Source: Crateriforma conspicua (GTDB lineage: Bacteria > Planctomycetota > Planctomycetia > Pirellulales > Pirellulaceae). Taken from it: a DNA stretch of 64,000 nt. How positions within the stretch are numbered: the stretch's first letter is position 1; each line of letters opens with the position of its first letter. The notes below the pieces were generated by a model, which was given only the letters and a program-made list of their open reading frames with translations, did not search any database and had not been told where the DNA came from. The position numbers and the translations under genes were made by a program. Below, piece by piece: positions 47,014 through 56,513 of the stretch. Where the stretch lies: NCBI RefSeq assembly GCF_007752935.1, contig NZ_CP036319.1, positions 4,878,501 to 4,942,500 of the forward strand, given 5' to 3'.

Positions 47014-47480
47014 TCTCGCATCACAGCCCGCCCGCAAGTGAAGAGACCGATCCGATGAACGCTCAAGTTACCGGGACTTGGGCCGAAAAGTAGACTTCGA
47101 AGACTTCAAAATACAGAGACAACCGCCGAAATCACAACCGACGAAACGTCTGTTCACATTTGATCCCAAGCACGCTCGACAAGATGGCTTGACGTGACTT
47201 TCCCGTTCGACGCTTCTGCGAAGTACTCTTCACCAATGCCCGACATTTTCATGGTGGTCCAATACGCAAACTGAACCGCAGGCAATGCCTCAAGTTTCCG
47301 ACACGTCAACAGCCCGCTGTAAAACCGGGCCGCATGAAACCTCGCATCGATCCGAATACCAATCGAACCGCACGTGATCACCTTGACTTGCACGTGCGGG
47401 CAGCATTCGACAAACAGCGGGCCAGAACGACTAGGTGAAAGTGGTGGGCAAACGCGAGATCGGTGTTCGCCCCCATGCCG
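47014..47480. other. Intergenic stretch with one doubtful small frame
   Basis: About 470 bp between the ABC permease gene and the activator gene. A minus frame at 47154-47393 could encode 79 residues (ends SSHLVERAWDQM) but has no ribosome site and matches nothing I know. Base composition is somewhat lower in G+C than in the flanking genes. Confidence 0.4.
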
Positions 47481-48605
47481 CTAGTTGCGAACAGAGATCG
47501 ACCGTCGAAAGAGTGCGAGACTGGCCAGGAAGCAAACCATTCCCAAAGAAACCGTGGCAAAGAACTCGTGCCAGACATCGCGCAGCCCGGCGCCGCGAAA
47601 CACGATCGACTGAGCAAAACTGACGAAATGTCGTGACGGAAAGAAGTACGTGATCGGCTGCAGCCAATCGGGTTGACTTTCAATCGGTGTGATAGCTCCC
47701 GACAGCATTTGTAGCGGCAGCACCGTCAACAAAACCAACAATGCAAACTGTGCCATTGAACCTGAAACGGTTCCCAACAAAATGCCCATGGCGGTTGCGA
47801 AGAACAAATACAAAGTGATTCCGGCCAACAACAACCAGCGTGATCCCGCGATTGGAACCCCCAGTACGTTCTCGACGACCAACCACAGCGACAGCATCAC
47901 GGCAACCAACACCACCAAGCCATTGGCACACACTTTGGATACCGCGATGTCAAAGGACGTCAATGGCATCACCAACAAGTGCTCGATCGTCCCGTGTTCC
48001 CTTTCGCGAATCAAAGCGGCCCCGGTCAAGACGATCGTCAACAGCGTGATTTGGTCGATGATGGCGGTCATGCTGGAGAACCAACTTGTATCTCCATTGG
48101 GGTTAAACGCACGCCGGACAATCAAATCGACCACCGACTCAGACGACTGATCGCTTCCTGTCACAAAACGGTCGATCTCATCATTCACGATGTTTTGAAT
48201 GTAACTGGCGCCGATATCGGCCTGAAGCACTGCCGTTGCATCAATATTGACTTGCAATTCCGGATTTCGATCGGCGATCACGTCCGCCTCGAAACCTCTC
48301 GGAATATTGATCACGAACATCAACTGGCCGGAATTCATAAGTGGATCAATTTGATCCGCGCTAATCAGCACCGGCTGATTGAAGTAGGGCGGATAGAACG
48401 CCGAACCGATCCGTCGCGACAGTGTTGTATTGTCTTCATCCACAATACCAACCGACGCATGATGGACTTCCGTGGAAATCCCAGTGGCTTGGCTGTACAC
48501 ACTGAACGTCAACGCAAACCCCAACAACGCGATCAGCATCTTGTCGTGTCGCAGACTGCGCAACTCTTTGAGGGTCAGCCACAGGATGTTTTTTGCAGTT
48601 TGCAT
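47481..48605 (-). CDS. ABC-2 type transporter permease (YhhJ-like)
   Basis: 374 aa from the ATG at 48605, with GGAG upstream. One N-terminal helix (MLIALLGFALTFSVYS), a periplasmic domain of about 150 residues, then five helices; the SGAITPIESQPDWLQPITYFFPSRHF block before the last helices is the ABC-2 permease signature, and REREHGTIEHLLVMPL lies in the cytoplasmic loop. With the preceding RbbA-like and HlyD genes it forms the same trio as E. coli yhiI-rbbA-yhhJ, a predicted multidrug or envelope exporter. Confidence 0.92.
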   Translation of the reverse strand: MQTAKNILWLTLKELRSLRHDKMLIALLGFALTFSVYSQATGISTEVHHASVGIVDEDNTTLSRRIGSAFYPPYFNQPVLISADQIDPLMNSGQLMFVINIPRGFEADVIADRNPELQVNIDATAVLQADIGASYIQNIVNDEIDRFVTGSDQSSESVVDLIVRRAFNPNGDTSWFSSMTAIIDQITLLTIVLTGAALIREREHGTIEHLLVMPLTSFDIAVSKVCANGLVVLVAVMLSLWLVVENVLGVPIAGSRWLLLAGITLYLFFATAMGILLGTVSGSMAQFALLVLLTVLPLQMLSGAITPIESQPDWLQPITYFFPSRHFVSFAQSIVFRGAGLRDVWHEFFATVSLGMVCFLASLALFRRSISVRN

Positions 48606-48687
48606 CAGGAGATTCTCCAAACGACGTCATCGAACGGCACGACGAATTCCAGCACAATGCAAGAACATCCGAGTTAAATCCGAATCA

Positions 48688-51444
48688 TTAGCGTTCTTGC
48701 TTCCGCAGCAAAACCACACTAATGAACAGGTAAAAGGGGGCAAAAAGTGCAAGAGTCAACAGATCAGGCATCAAGTCCGTTGCCCCCAGACCTTTGGTGA
48801 AGGCTCCCACACTCATTCGCATAAAATAGGTTGTCGGCCAGACGGATCCGATCCACTGAGCCGTCCCGCTTAGCGTCGAAACGGGTTGCATCATGCCTGA
48901 AAACTGCACCGTCGGCATGATGGCCACAATTGCGGTGGCAAACACCGCGGCGACTTGGCTTCCGGTGAAACACGATGTCAATAACCCCAGCCCGGTCGTT
49001 GCTGTCACGTAAAACAACGCGCCCAATACCAAAAACCATAAATCGCCTTTCATGGGAACGCCAAAAACATAAACGCCCATCCAGGTCAGCAGACCAAAGT
49101 TGACCATGGCAATTCCGACATACGGCAATTGTTTTCCGATCAAAAATTCTGTGCGGGTGGTCGGTGTCACATAAAAGTTGGTAACCGACCCCAGTTCTTT
49201 CTCTTTCGCAACACTGACCGCCATCAAGATAGCGGGTATCAGAATCAGCAACATCGGTGGCACGCTAGGCACCATCGCATTGATACTTTGAAAGCTTGGG
49301 TTATACCGGTACCTCAGTTCCAAGTCAGCGTACGTCAGCGTGGGCTCGGATCCATAGGTTTGTCGCGCCAGTGTTTGGATGTAGTTCACGTGGACGCCCT
49401 CGGTGTAGCCCGCGATGGTTTCGCCTCGAAACGGCATTGCTCCGTCAACCCAAGCAAACACTTCGGGGACATCGCCACGAACGAGTCGCCTGCCAAAGTC
49501 AGGCGGAATTTCTAGCACCAGAGACACGTCTCCCGAAACAAGTCGACTCTGCAGTTCTTCTTGCGATGTAATCGGCGTCTGTTCCAGGAAGTACCGCGAC
49601 CCGGCGAATCCGCGCACATACTCACGACTTTGCGGGGTTTGGTCTTGGTCAAAGACGGCGAAACGCAAATCCTCGACATCCGTCGTCATCCCAAACCCCA
49701 ACACCAACATCAACATGACCGATCCGGCCAGTGCAAATCCCAAGCGAACCGGGTCTCGCATCACCTCCAAGGTTTCCCGATACGAATAGGCCAACAAACG
49801 TCGAAGACTGAAACGTTTCGGCGGATCTTGCGAATACGACGCACCGATCCCGCTTGTTTTTTCCGTCGCGTGGCTGTTGATCTGCGGTATGCCAACCGGT
49901 CGCGTATCCGGCGTGGCCGATAACGGGTCATCTTTGATCGCATCTTGAATGTATCCGACGAACGCTCGATCCAGCGTGGATTCACCTCGCTCTTGAATCA
50001 ATCGATCGGGCGCGTCGCAGGCCAAGACCTTTCCTGCATGCATCAACGAAATACGATCACAACGCATTGCCTCATTCATGAAGTGGGTTGAGATAAAGAT
50101 GGTCACATTGTCTTGGCGTGACAGATCCACCAACAGACGCCAGAAACCATCACGGGCAACCGGATCCACCCCCGATGTGGGTTCATCCAAAATCAACATT
50201 TCTGGACGATGCAGAATCGCAACAGCCAGGGATAAACGCTGCCGCACGCCCAGTGGCAACTGACTGGCGGACTGGTCCAGTTCCTCAACCAAACCAAACC
50301 GGTTGGCCAATTCCCTGACACGCGATTGACGATCTTCAATGGAAAACAATCGTGCATGCAGCATCAAGTTCTGCCGCACGGTCAGTTCTTCATACAACGA
50401 AAAGGCTTGCGACATATACCCGACGCGACGACGCGTGTCCAAGTTGTGCGCATCGACGGTCTGGTTAAACAACTTGGCCGTTCCTTCGCTGGCCGGCAAC
50501 AATCCGGTCAACATCTTCATGGTGGTTGTTTTGCCACAACCATTGGACCCCAAGAACCCGAAGATCTCTCCTTTGGCGATTTCAAAACTGACGTGATCCA
50601 CCGCTGTAAAGTTGCCGAAACGACGCGTCAGTCCCTGCGCGATGATCGCCGGCGGACCACCGTCATTGACCAGTGGCGGTATCGACAATGGGGCTTGGCT
50701 GCCGCGTTCGCTTTCTGGCAGCAATCCGACAAAGGCTTCTTCCAATGTTGTTGTCGATTCACCTTTGATCTGACGAGGCGTTCCTTCAGCTAATACCTTT
50801 CCGGCATTCATTGCCACCAACCAATCAAACCGCTCGGCTTCTTCCATATAGGCCGTCGAAACAAAAACGCTCATTCCGTCTCGTTGTTGGCGAATTTCAT
50901 CAATCAACGTCCAGAATTGCTCTCGCGACAACGGATCCACCCCCGTGGTCGGTTCGTCCAAGATCAACAGATCGGGGTCATGAATCAAAGCGCAACAAAG
51001 ACCAAGTTTTTGCTTCATACCGCCGGACAATTTCCCGGCGGGGCGACCGCGAAATGGATGCAATCCCGTTGAACGCAGCAGACGGTCGATGCGCCGGTCC
51101 CGTTCGTGACGACTCTGGCCAAATAGTCGCCCGAAAAAATGCAGGTTCTCGGTCACACTTAGTTCGGCATAAAGATTTTTTCCCAGGCCTTGCGGCATAT
51201 AGGCGATTCTTGGGCAGACCTTGCGTCGATGCTGGTGGTCACGCATTGACCCATCCATCACAACCACATCGCCGGTCTGCAAACGCTTCGCCCCCGCGAT
51301 CAAAGCCATCAACGTCGACTTGCCGACGCCATCCGGGCCGATCAAGCCGACCATTTCCCCACCGGGCAATTCCAACGTCACGTCATCCACCGCAACGGTG
51401 TCGCCATAGCGGTGGGTAAGCGATTCGATGCGAGTGACAGTCAT
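48688..51444 (-). CDS. ABC transporter with two ATPase domains and a permease (RbbA-like)
   Basis: 918 aa, the length of RbbA-type fusions. The first nucleotide-binding domain (1-235) has Walker A GPDGVGKST, signature LSGGMKQKLG and Walker B LLILDEPTTGVDP. The second (about 265-500) has GSNGCGKTT, LPLGVRQRLSLA and MLILDEPTSGVDP. Residues about 560-918 are an ABC-2 permease with VAKEKELGSVTNFYVTPTTRTEFLIGKQLPY. The ATGA overlap with the upstream HlyD gene shows coupling. In E. coli RbbA was first described as ribosome-associated, but gene context here supports export. Confidence 0.94.
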   Translation of the reverse strand: MTVTRIESLTHRYGDTVAVDDVTLELPGGEMVGLIGPDGVGKSTLMALIAGAKRLQTGDVVVMDGSMRDHQHRRKVCPRIAYMPQGLGKNLYAELSVTENLHFFGRLFGQSRHERDRRIDRLLRSTGLHPFRGRPAGKLSGGMKQKLGLCCALIHDPDLLILDEPTTGVDPLSREQFWTLIDEIRQQRDGMSVFVSTAYMEEAERFDWLVAMNAGKVLAEGTPRQIKGESTTTLEEAFVGLLPESERGSQAPLSIPPLVNDGGPPAIIAQGLTRRFGNFTAVDHVSFEIAKGEIFGFLGSNGCGKTTTMKMLTGLLPASEGTAKLFNQTVDAHNLDTRRRVGYMSQAFSLYEELTVRQNLMLHARLFSIEDRQSRVRELANRFGLVEELDQSASQLPLGVRQRLSLAVAILHRPEMLILDEPTSGVDPVARDGFWRLLVDLSRQDNVTIFISTHFMNEAMRCDRISLMHAGKVLACDAPDRLIQERGESTLDRAFVGYIQDAIKDDPLSATPDTRPVGIPQINSHATEKTSGIGASYSQDPPKRFSLRRLLAYSYRETLEVMRDPVRLGFALAGSVMLMLVLGFGMTTDVEDLRFAVFDQDQTPQSREYVRGFAGSRYFLEQTPITSQEELQSRLVSGDVSLVLEIPPDFGRRLVRGDVPEVFAWVDGAMPFRGETIAGYTEGVHVNYIQTLARQTYGSEPTLTYADLELRYRYNPSFQSINAMVPSVPPMLLILIPAILMAVSVAKEKELGSVTNFYVTPTTRTEFLIGKQLPYVGIAMVNFGLLTWMGVYVFGVPMKGDLWFLVLGALFYVTATTGLGLLTSCFTGSQVAAVFATAIVAIMPTVQFSGMMQPVSTLSGTAQWIGSVWPTTYFMRMSVGAFTKGLGATDLMPDLLTLALFAPFYLFISVVLLRKQER

Positions 51445-52484
51445 TGGTTGTCCGATTCGTCATTGCCGTCGGCCAAGACAGCTTCAGGGAATCGACGGTT
51501 CAATGATTCCGGCCATTCAACACTGTCGTCCAGCCGGACGTAGGCCACTCCTCGAACCCCGGTTTTGACCCGTCGGATATGTTTCTTGACCAACTCGCGT
51601 GGAATTTGAACCTTGACTCGGAACATTAACTTGTCACGCTCCTTCATCGTCTCGACCTGCTTGGGTGTGAACTGAGCTTCCGGCGAAACAAAGGTCACTT
51701 CGGCAGGAATCGTGTACTGGGGCGCAAAATCCAATGCGATACGCGCTTCGGCATGAATCGACAACTGCGTCGTCAGACTCGATGGAAGAAAGATTTCCAT
51801 ATACACATCGCTCAAATCAAGCAAAGTCAAAACCTTGCCTCCGGCCGCAACGACTTCGCCTTCCTCCGCCAACCGGTACAAGACACGTCCCGAGACCGTC
51901 GACCGAAGGGTGAAGTCGTCGATCTGAGTTTGGATGCGGCGAATTTCGGCTTCGACTGCCTCAATGGCTCTTTCCGCCGTCCGCTTATGAGCTTTCGCCA
52001 CCTTCAAGATCGCTTCGGCCGAATCACGTTGGGTTTTGCGAGTATCAAACTCTTCCTGTGATGCGGCGTTGCGACGAACCAACTGTTCGGTACGCTTCAA
52101 ATTCTGATTCGCCAGTCGCAATTCGCCTTCGTAGCGAACGATTTCGGCCTCGGTTTCCGAAAGTGATTCGATCGCCTCGGCCAGCTGCGCTTTGGCTTTG
52201 GCCATCGTGGCTTCAAGTTCCGCGGTATCCAATGTCGCCAGGACTTGCCCGGGTTCAACCAGATCCCCTTCATGGACATTGATCTGTAAAACGCGACCGG
52301 CATACTTGGCCGATACATCCACCAAGTCCGCTTCGATGCGTCCATTGCCATAAACAATTTGTTCCGGCAACGCGTCTGCAGACCGACGGACGATTTCTTC
52401 CTGCCACAAGTACCAGACCCCGAAAGCCGCGACGATAAAGAGCAGGATCAAAAGGATGCGTTTGAACATCGGCGTGCATTCCAT
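51441..52484 (-). CDS. HlyD-family membrane fusion protein (YhiI-like)
   Basis: 347 aa, or 342 if the second ATG at 52469 is used. A membrane anchor (ILLILLFIVAAFGVWYLW) is followed by lipoyl half-motifs (VSAKYAGRVLQINVHEGDLVEPGQVLATLD and TLRSTVSGRVLYRLAEEGE), a long coiled coil (about 90-195) and the beta-barrel with VKTGVRGVAYVRLDD. First gene of the exporter operon, directly behind a sigma-54-type promoter at 52511-52526. Confidence 0.93.
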   Translation of the reverse strand: MECTPMFKRILLILLFIVAAFGVWYLWQEEIVRRSADALPEQIVYGNGRIEADLVDVSAKYAGRVLQINVHEGDLVEPGQVLATLDTAELEATMAKAKAQLAEAIESLSETEAEIVRYEGELRLANQNLKRTEQLVRRNAASQEEFDTRKTQRDSAEAILKVAKAHKRTAERAIEAVEAEIRRIQTQIDDFTLRSTVSGRVLYRLAEEGEVVAAGGKVLTLLDLSDVYMEIFLPSSLTTQLSIHAEARIALDFAPQYTIPAEVTFVSPEAQFTPKQVETMKERDKLMFRVKVQIPRELVKKHIRRVKTGVRGVAYVRLDDSVEWPESLNRRFPEAVLADGNDESDNQ

Positions 52485-52510
52485 TTAGGTGAGAAGTGCA
52501 GGTCCGAAGA

Positions 52511-52526
52511 TGCAAACCCGAGGCCA
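52511..52526 (-). promoter_or_regulatory. Sigma-54-type promoter for the HlyD-RbbA-YhhJ operon
   Basis: Minus strand TGGCCTC-GGGT-TTGCA: the -12 TTGCA is perfect and TGGC of the -24 is conserved, with GG to GC spacing of 10 bp (9 of 12 consensus positions). The start site would be near 52500, giving a leader of 16-31 bases depending on which ATG is used. Confidence 0.5.
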
Positions 52527-52561
52527 TTTCGCATCACGAGTCGGAAAAGCTCCGACACTGC

Positions 52562-52621
52562 GTCGATTTGCCGGGCGTCGATTTGCCGGGCGTCGATTTG
52601 CCGGGCGTCGATTTGCCGGGC
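52562..52621. repeat. Four perfect tandem 15-bp repeats upstream of the exporter promoter
   Basis: GTCGATTTGCCGGGC occurs four times head to tail with no mismatch, then a 6-bp partial copy. The array covers about -62 to -121 relative to the predicted start site of the exporter operon, where activator sites of sigma-54 promoters usually lie. It can also be read as coding on either strand because 15 is a multiple of three, but no credible gene surrounds it. Confidence 0.9.
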
Positions 52622-52735
52622 GTCGATGCCAGGCCCCGCGAATGCCGCCGCTATGCCGGACCGACCCGTACAGCGAATTGCACTTCGGTTCGCATCACCC
52701 CCAGAACGCGCGGGCGTCCGAACATGACACAACAT

Positions 52736-53257
52736 TCATCCATCCAGACCTTCGACATCGTGTCCGGCCGCACGGAGACGCCGTAGTTCATCACGCCTGG
52801 CTTCGTCGAAAAACAACGGCAGGTATGGCAAGTTGATCAACACGATCAACAGCAGCATCGCCGCCGCAACGACCCCCACCAGTTGCCAATCCAAAACAGC
52901 GGCTGCGATGATAAACGTCCCCATCGCCAGGACCCCCAACAGCTTTAGCACGAACAAGATCCCGGCCGTTTCAAGATCAGCGTCCAGTTCCGATTTCTGT
53001 AGATGATCTACGCCGCCTTCACGCAGAATCGAAGCCCGGGATCGAAATTCCAAGTAGTTTGCCCCCGCCAAGATCGCGGTCAGAAAGGGCAATGGGATCG
53101 CAGCCAGATAGGCAACTTGACGTGCAAATAGCAGTGTCACCACGGTGCTGATCAGGCTGAGGACCAGCAACAGTCGCACACCATTGCGAAAGCGCCGTGC
53201 CCCCACATGCGCGTCGGATTCCACGGGTAAAACGGTTTTGTGGCTGAAACTTTGCAT
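52736..53257 (-). CDS. Four-helix membrane protein of unknown function
   Basis: 173 aa from the ATG at 53257, which has AAAGGTG 8 bp upstream; the longer frame upstream looks non-coding. Hydrophobic segments at about 27-46, 49-67, 97-117 and 121-140 pair into two hairpins, separated by a soluble stretch (EFRSRASILREGGVDHLQKSELDADLETA). The C-terminus is acidic/basic. Family not recognised. A weak -24/-12-like sequence (53306-53321, CGGCATA-GGAA-TCGCA, 8 of 12) lies about 50 bp upstream. Located between exporter and antiporter genes. Confidence 0.65.
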   Translation of the reverse strand: MQSFSHKTVLPVESDAHVGARRFRNGVRLLLVLSLISTVVTLLFARQVAYLAAIPLPFLTAILAGANYLEFRSRASILREGGVDHLQKSELDADLETAGILFVLKLLGVLAMGTFIIAAAVLDWQLVGVVAAAMLLLIVLINLPYLPLFFDEARRDELRRLRAAGHDVEGLDG

Positions 53258-53489
53258 GAGATCACCTTTGATTTGCAGGGACAACCGTTGGTCGTTACAC
53301 CAAGGTGCGATTCCTATGCCGACAGACTGATCCCTCCGCCGTGCCGGATGGTTGATCAAATACGCACAACATGCGCGAAACTCCCCAGGCTCGCATGACC
53401 CATATCGCACACGGGGCAATTCCATCCCCCATCGGCTGCATGCCATGGTGACATTCGAAAATCGAATGCAATTGTATTGCTGGCCTGCA

Positions 53490-54698
53490 TCAATCCGATG
53501 AATCGGTGTGCCCGGTTTCGCCCGACCATTGCAATTGCCAACGAGTCACGACCGGCCCTAAAAGCTCAAAGACAAAGGTTGTTCCGACAATCGTGGTCAG
53601 GATTTGGGCCCCGAACGCGGGAAACCGCTCGGCGACCATCAATGCCAATCCCAGTGCAATCCCGGCTTGGGGCAATAGGCAGAACCCGATGTGGCGACTG
53701 ACGGTTCGTGGTGCACGCGCCATTCGGGCTCCCAAGTACCCACCGACAACTTTGCCTGCGACCCTGCCGACGATGTAGCCGAGCCCGATCCAGCCGACGT
53801 TGGCTAATTGGTCGATCTGAAACTGGAAGCCGGCCAACACAAAGAAGACGACCAGAAACGGCTGTTCCACCTCCTTGATCGCATGAAAAGGACGGCAATG
53901 GTGATGCGCCAGATTCGATACGGTCGCCCCCATCGCCATGCATGCCATGACATAAGAAAGGTGGAATTGCAACGCGAGCCCACTGCACAACAGGACGAAT
54001 CCGAGTGTTTCGACAATCGTCAGTTCCCCAGATTTGATCCGTCCGGTCACCATCGACATGGGAACCCCGACAAGAGATCCCAACAGCAGACCTCCGGCGA
54101 TCTCCCACACTCCCATCCCCAACACTGCCCATGGACCGGCCTGGACAGCCGCATCAGGACCGGCGAATGAACCGGCCAACACCACCAATAAACTGAACAG
54201 AATCACGCCCCAGGCATCATCAATCGCGACCACCCCCAGCAGTGTATTGGTCAACGGACCAGACGCCTCGGTACCTTCCGCCACGTCCATCGTCGCTGCC
54301 GGATCGGTCGCCGGTGCAATGCTGGCCAACAACAGGGCGACCGGAATGGGTACACCAAACGCCCACAGTAGGCCGAAAACGCACGCCGCCGACATCATGA
54401 CCTCGGCCAGGGATACAAAAGCAACGCTTTTCCCGGTCGACCGCAGTCGCTTGCCCAGAAAACGTTCTCCCAGATGGAACCCAAGAATGCTGAGAGCCAG
54501 CAAGGTGGCAAACGAAAACCACTGTGATATCTCATTGGGGACCAGTCGCCATACCGACGGCCCCGCTAGGAATCCCAACAGCAACAGCAGGGTAACGCGG
54601 GGAACATAGATTCGGCGTCCAAGCACATCGGCGGCAAAGCCGGCCAGCAAAAAGCCCCCCAAGATGATCAACGACACCGCATCAGGCACGCCATCCAA
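53490..54698 (-). CDS. CPA2-type monovalent cation:proton antiporter
   Basis: 402 aa from a TTG at 54698, which has AAGGAG 7 bp upstream and is followed at once by the first helix (VSLIILGGFLLAGFAADVLG). A longer frame reaches to 54797 but its first 33 codons are hydrophilic and cover the leader. Twelve or so helices; the family's ion-binding motif appears as SIAPATDPAATMDVAEGT and VAIDDAWGVILFSLLVVL. KefB/NhaS-type without a TrkA-N regulatory domain. Would exchange Na+ or K+ for H+. Driven by its own sigma-54-type promoter. Confidence 0.87.
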   Translation of the reverse strand: MDGVPDAVSLIILGGFLLAGFAADVLGRRIYVPRVTLLLLLGFLAGPSVWRLVPNEISQWFSFATLLALSILGFHLGERFLGKRLRSTGKSVAFVSLAEVMMSAACVFGLLWAFGVPIPVALLLASIAPATDPAATMDVAEGTEASGPLTNTLLGVVAIDDAWGVILFSLLVVLAGSFAGPDAAVQAGPWAVLGMGVWEIAGGLLLGSLVGVPMSMVTGRIKSGELTIVETLGFVLLCSGLALQFHLSYVMACMAMGATVSNLAHHHCRPFHAIKEVEQPFLVVFFVLAGFQFQIDQLANVGWIGLGYIVGRVAGKVVGGYLGARMARAPRTVSRHIGFCLLPQAGIALGLALMVAERFPAFGAQILTTIVGTTFVFELLGPVVTRWQLQWSGETGHTDSSD

Positions 54699-54792
54699 AA
54701 CCCGACTCCTTAAGCCCTTTCGAACACACCGATCGGTTACGACAAAAGGCCGCAGGTCCAACCTTCCTCCGACCTCCGATTCCAATTCCATT

Positions 54793-54808
54793 TGCAATAG
54801 CCGGACCA
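54793..54808 (-). promoter_or_regulatory. Sigma-54-type promoter for the antiporter gene
   Basis: Minus strand TGGTCCG-GCTA-TTGCA: perfect TTGCA at -12, TGG and CG at -24, 10 of 12 consensus positions and correct spacing. Start site near 54782, leader of about 84 bases to the TTG start. Its -24 edge is only 9 bp from that of the divergent promoter at 54818-54833. Confidence 0.6.
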
Positions 54809-54817
54809 GAAGACATT

Positions 54818-54833
54818 TGGCACGACTCGTGCA
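54818..54833 (+). promoter_or_regulatory. Sigma-54 promoter for the His-rich protein gene
   Basis: Plus strand TGGCACG-ACTC-GTGCA, 11 of 12 consensus positions. It shares the GTGC form of the -12 box with the ABM promoter. Start site near 54845; the gene's AAGGAG ribosome site is at 54869-54874 and its ATG at 54879. Confidence 0.7.
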
Positions 54834-54878
54834 AAGCAGTTCCCCTTGTTTTCGGTTCCATCCACAAGGAGTGCTCTG

Positions 54879-55292
54879 ATGTCAGGTCAATCTACACACG
54901 CCACCGACGAATCCATGCATCACGACCATCGACAATGGCAAAGCGACGTCGCGATGTGGCGGCAAGACACCGAACAATGGAAGGAAGATCATCAAAATGT
55001 GCAGCGTCTGCTGGCCGAAGCACAGCAACAATTGGAAAGCCATGCCGCTGCGTTGGCTTCGCACGTCGATGCCCTCGATTCGCACGAAGCCCAAACACTG
55101 CAACACGAACACGATGTCGTCGCCCAATGCCGCGACCAGCCAGACGCACCGGTACCGGGTGTCGCCAATCACGAAATGGAATCCCAAAAACATCAAAACC
55201 TTTACCAAGCCCACGAACGCATGAAAAAACACCACCACACGGTGGTCGCCCAAATCAACATGCTGGCGTCCAGCCTGCAAACATCGCTGTGA
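54879..55292 (+). CDS. Small histidine-rich, coiled-coil protein
   Basis: 137 aa, AAGGAG 4 bp before the ATG gives one of the best ribosome sites in the window. The sequence is hydrophilic and almost all helical, with many histidines (MHHDHRQW, MKKHHHTVV) and heptad-like stretches (VQRLLAEAQQQLESHAAALASHVDAL). No signal peptide or membrane helix, so cytoplasmic. Possible roles are metal binding or a stress-related scaffold; I recognise no family. It has its own sigma-54 promoter, back to back with the antiporter's. Confidence 0.8.
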   Translation: MSGQSTHATDESMHHDHRQWQSDVAMWRQDTEQWKEDHQNVQRLLAEAQQQLESHAAALASHVDALDSHEAQTLQHEHDVVAQCRDQPDAPVPGVANHEMESQKHQNLYQAHERMKKHHHTVVAQINMLASSLQTSL

Positions 55293-55367
55293 CCGCTGAA
55301 TCGATCATGGTGGGCGGTGCGAGTTCGGGCGACAGCATCACGACCTTCATCACCGACTTGCGATCCG

Positions 55368-56378
55368 TTAGCGCCGGCGTTCGTCGACCCTAATCGCGTT
55401 CAAGGCGGTGATATTCGCGGAATCGTGCAACTGCTGCATTTCGGAATCCGACAGCGCCCGGTCAAACACGGCTAACCCTCCGAAGTGACCGATGGTTGCC
55501 TCGCGGGTAAACGAACCAACAGCGAATCGAGCACCGACGGTGAAATCAGAACCACCACCGGGTTTGGTTTGGGCATGCTGCGCCGGATCGTAGCGAAAAA
55601 TGCCACGCCCGTGATAATACGGATTCATTCCACGATCTCGCCCATCCGGTCCCTCCCGAGTGAAATAGCGATCTTGGCGTTTGTCCTTGACTGAATCCAA
55701 GTCGCGCGGCTCCATGATCCCGTTCACGTAGGCGCGGATGTACTTTGCGTCATAAGTGAACCCCAACGTGCACCACTGTTCCTCCGGGACTTCGCTGGCC
55801 GTCGCCGCATAGTCGGCACACCACGGAAACGCGCTGCCGTCGGCCCGCCGTGTCACGCCGCCTTCGCTAGAGATGTGGGGCACCAGTTGCCGCGGGCCAC
55901 CATACGTGGGCATGTTCATCAACAGTGCGTACTGCCGCGTCCCTGAATCATCGTGGCGACCTTTGCCTTCGCTCCACATGCCGGCGATCGTACGACTCTG
56001 ACGCAGGTCCACGATGCGGACCACGGCGAACATGCTGACCTGTGCACGCGGCCCACTGATGTTCAACCGTCCCGTGTCGGCGTAGGGAATCTTGAAGTAG
56101 TGCTTTCCATCCAACCTGGCTGAATAGCCCGAGTAGGGGCCGATCGCCGCGCGTGGGATTTCTCCGCCGACTTCCATCAGCGGCAAAGATTCGTTTGTGC
56201 CGGAGGACTGACGCAATTCTCCCGCGTCTTCGCCGAACATCCAAAACCCGACCAGCCCCGGTGTTTGCAAGACGACCTCCGGATCGCCCAGGGGTGTCGC
56301 ATCAGCGGCCATAACAGGGGAACACCCCCAGCACAAAATCAGCGTTGTCACGATCGTGACGCAAGTCTTTGGCGACAT
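55368..56378 (-). CDS. Exported LamG/concanavalin-like domain protein
   Basis: 336 aa, signal peptide [21 protein letters not shown] single LamG-type jelly-roll follows: [46 protein letters not shown] and the closing [24 protein letters not shown]. Such proteins bind glycans or serve as surface proteins in planctomycetes. No enzymatic motif. Convergent with the His-rich gene, and not obviously in an operon. Confidence 0.82.
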   Translation of the reverse strand: MSPKTCVTIVTTLILCWGCSPVMAADATPLGDPEVVLQTPGLVGFWMFGEDAGELRQSSGTNESLPLMEVGGEIPRAAIGPYSGYSARLDGKHYFKIPYADTGRLNISGPRAQVSMFAVVRIVDLRQSRTIAGMWSEGKGRHDDSGTRQYALLMNMPTYGGPRQLVPHISSEGGVTRRADGSAFPWCADYAATASEVPEEQWCTLGFTYDAKYIRAYVNGIMEPRDLDSVKDKRQDRYFTREGPDGRDRGMNPYYHGRGIFRYDPAQHAQTKPGGGSDFTVGARFAVGSFTREATIGHFGGLAVFDRALSDSEMQQLHDSANITALNAIRVDERRR

Positions 56379-56513
56379 GAATTAGAACTCTTATCAATAC
56401 GCAAGCAGGCGGTTCGCGACCATTGTAGGCCTTCCTAAGACGACAAGGTTCGTCGGCTTGGGGCGCGGCGTTGGCGAACAACTGCAACGAAGTTCATCGG
56501 TCATTACAGCCGG

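Noticed and set aside
47154-47393. 79-codon minus frame between activator and exporter genes
   Set aside because: No ribosome site, no recognisable family and no partner; not listed as a gene.
52448-52735. Frames spanning the 15-bp tandem repeat (both strands)
   Set aside because: Stay open only because 15 is a multiple of three; flanks are non-coding in character.
54678-54693. Another -24/-12-like sequence (TGGCGTGCCTGATGCG, minus strand)
   Set aside because: It lies inside the antiporter coding region just after its start codon, so it cannot drive that gene.
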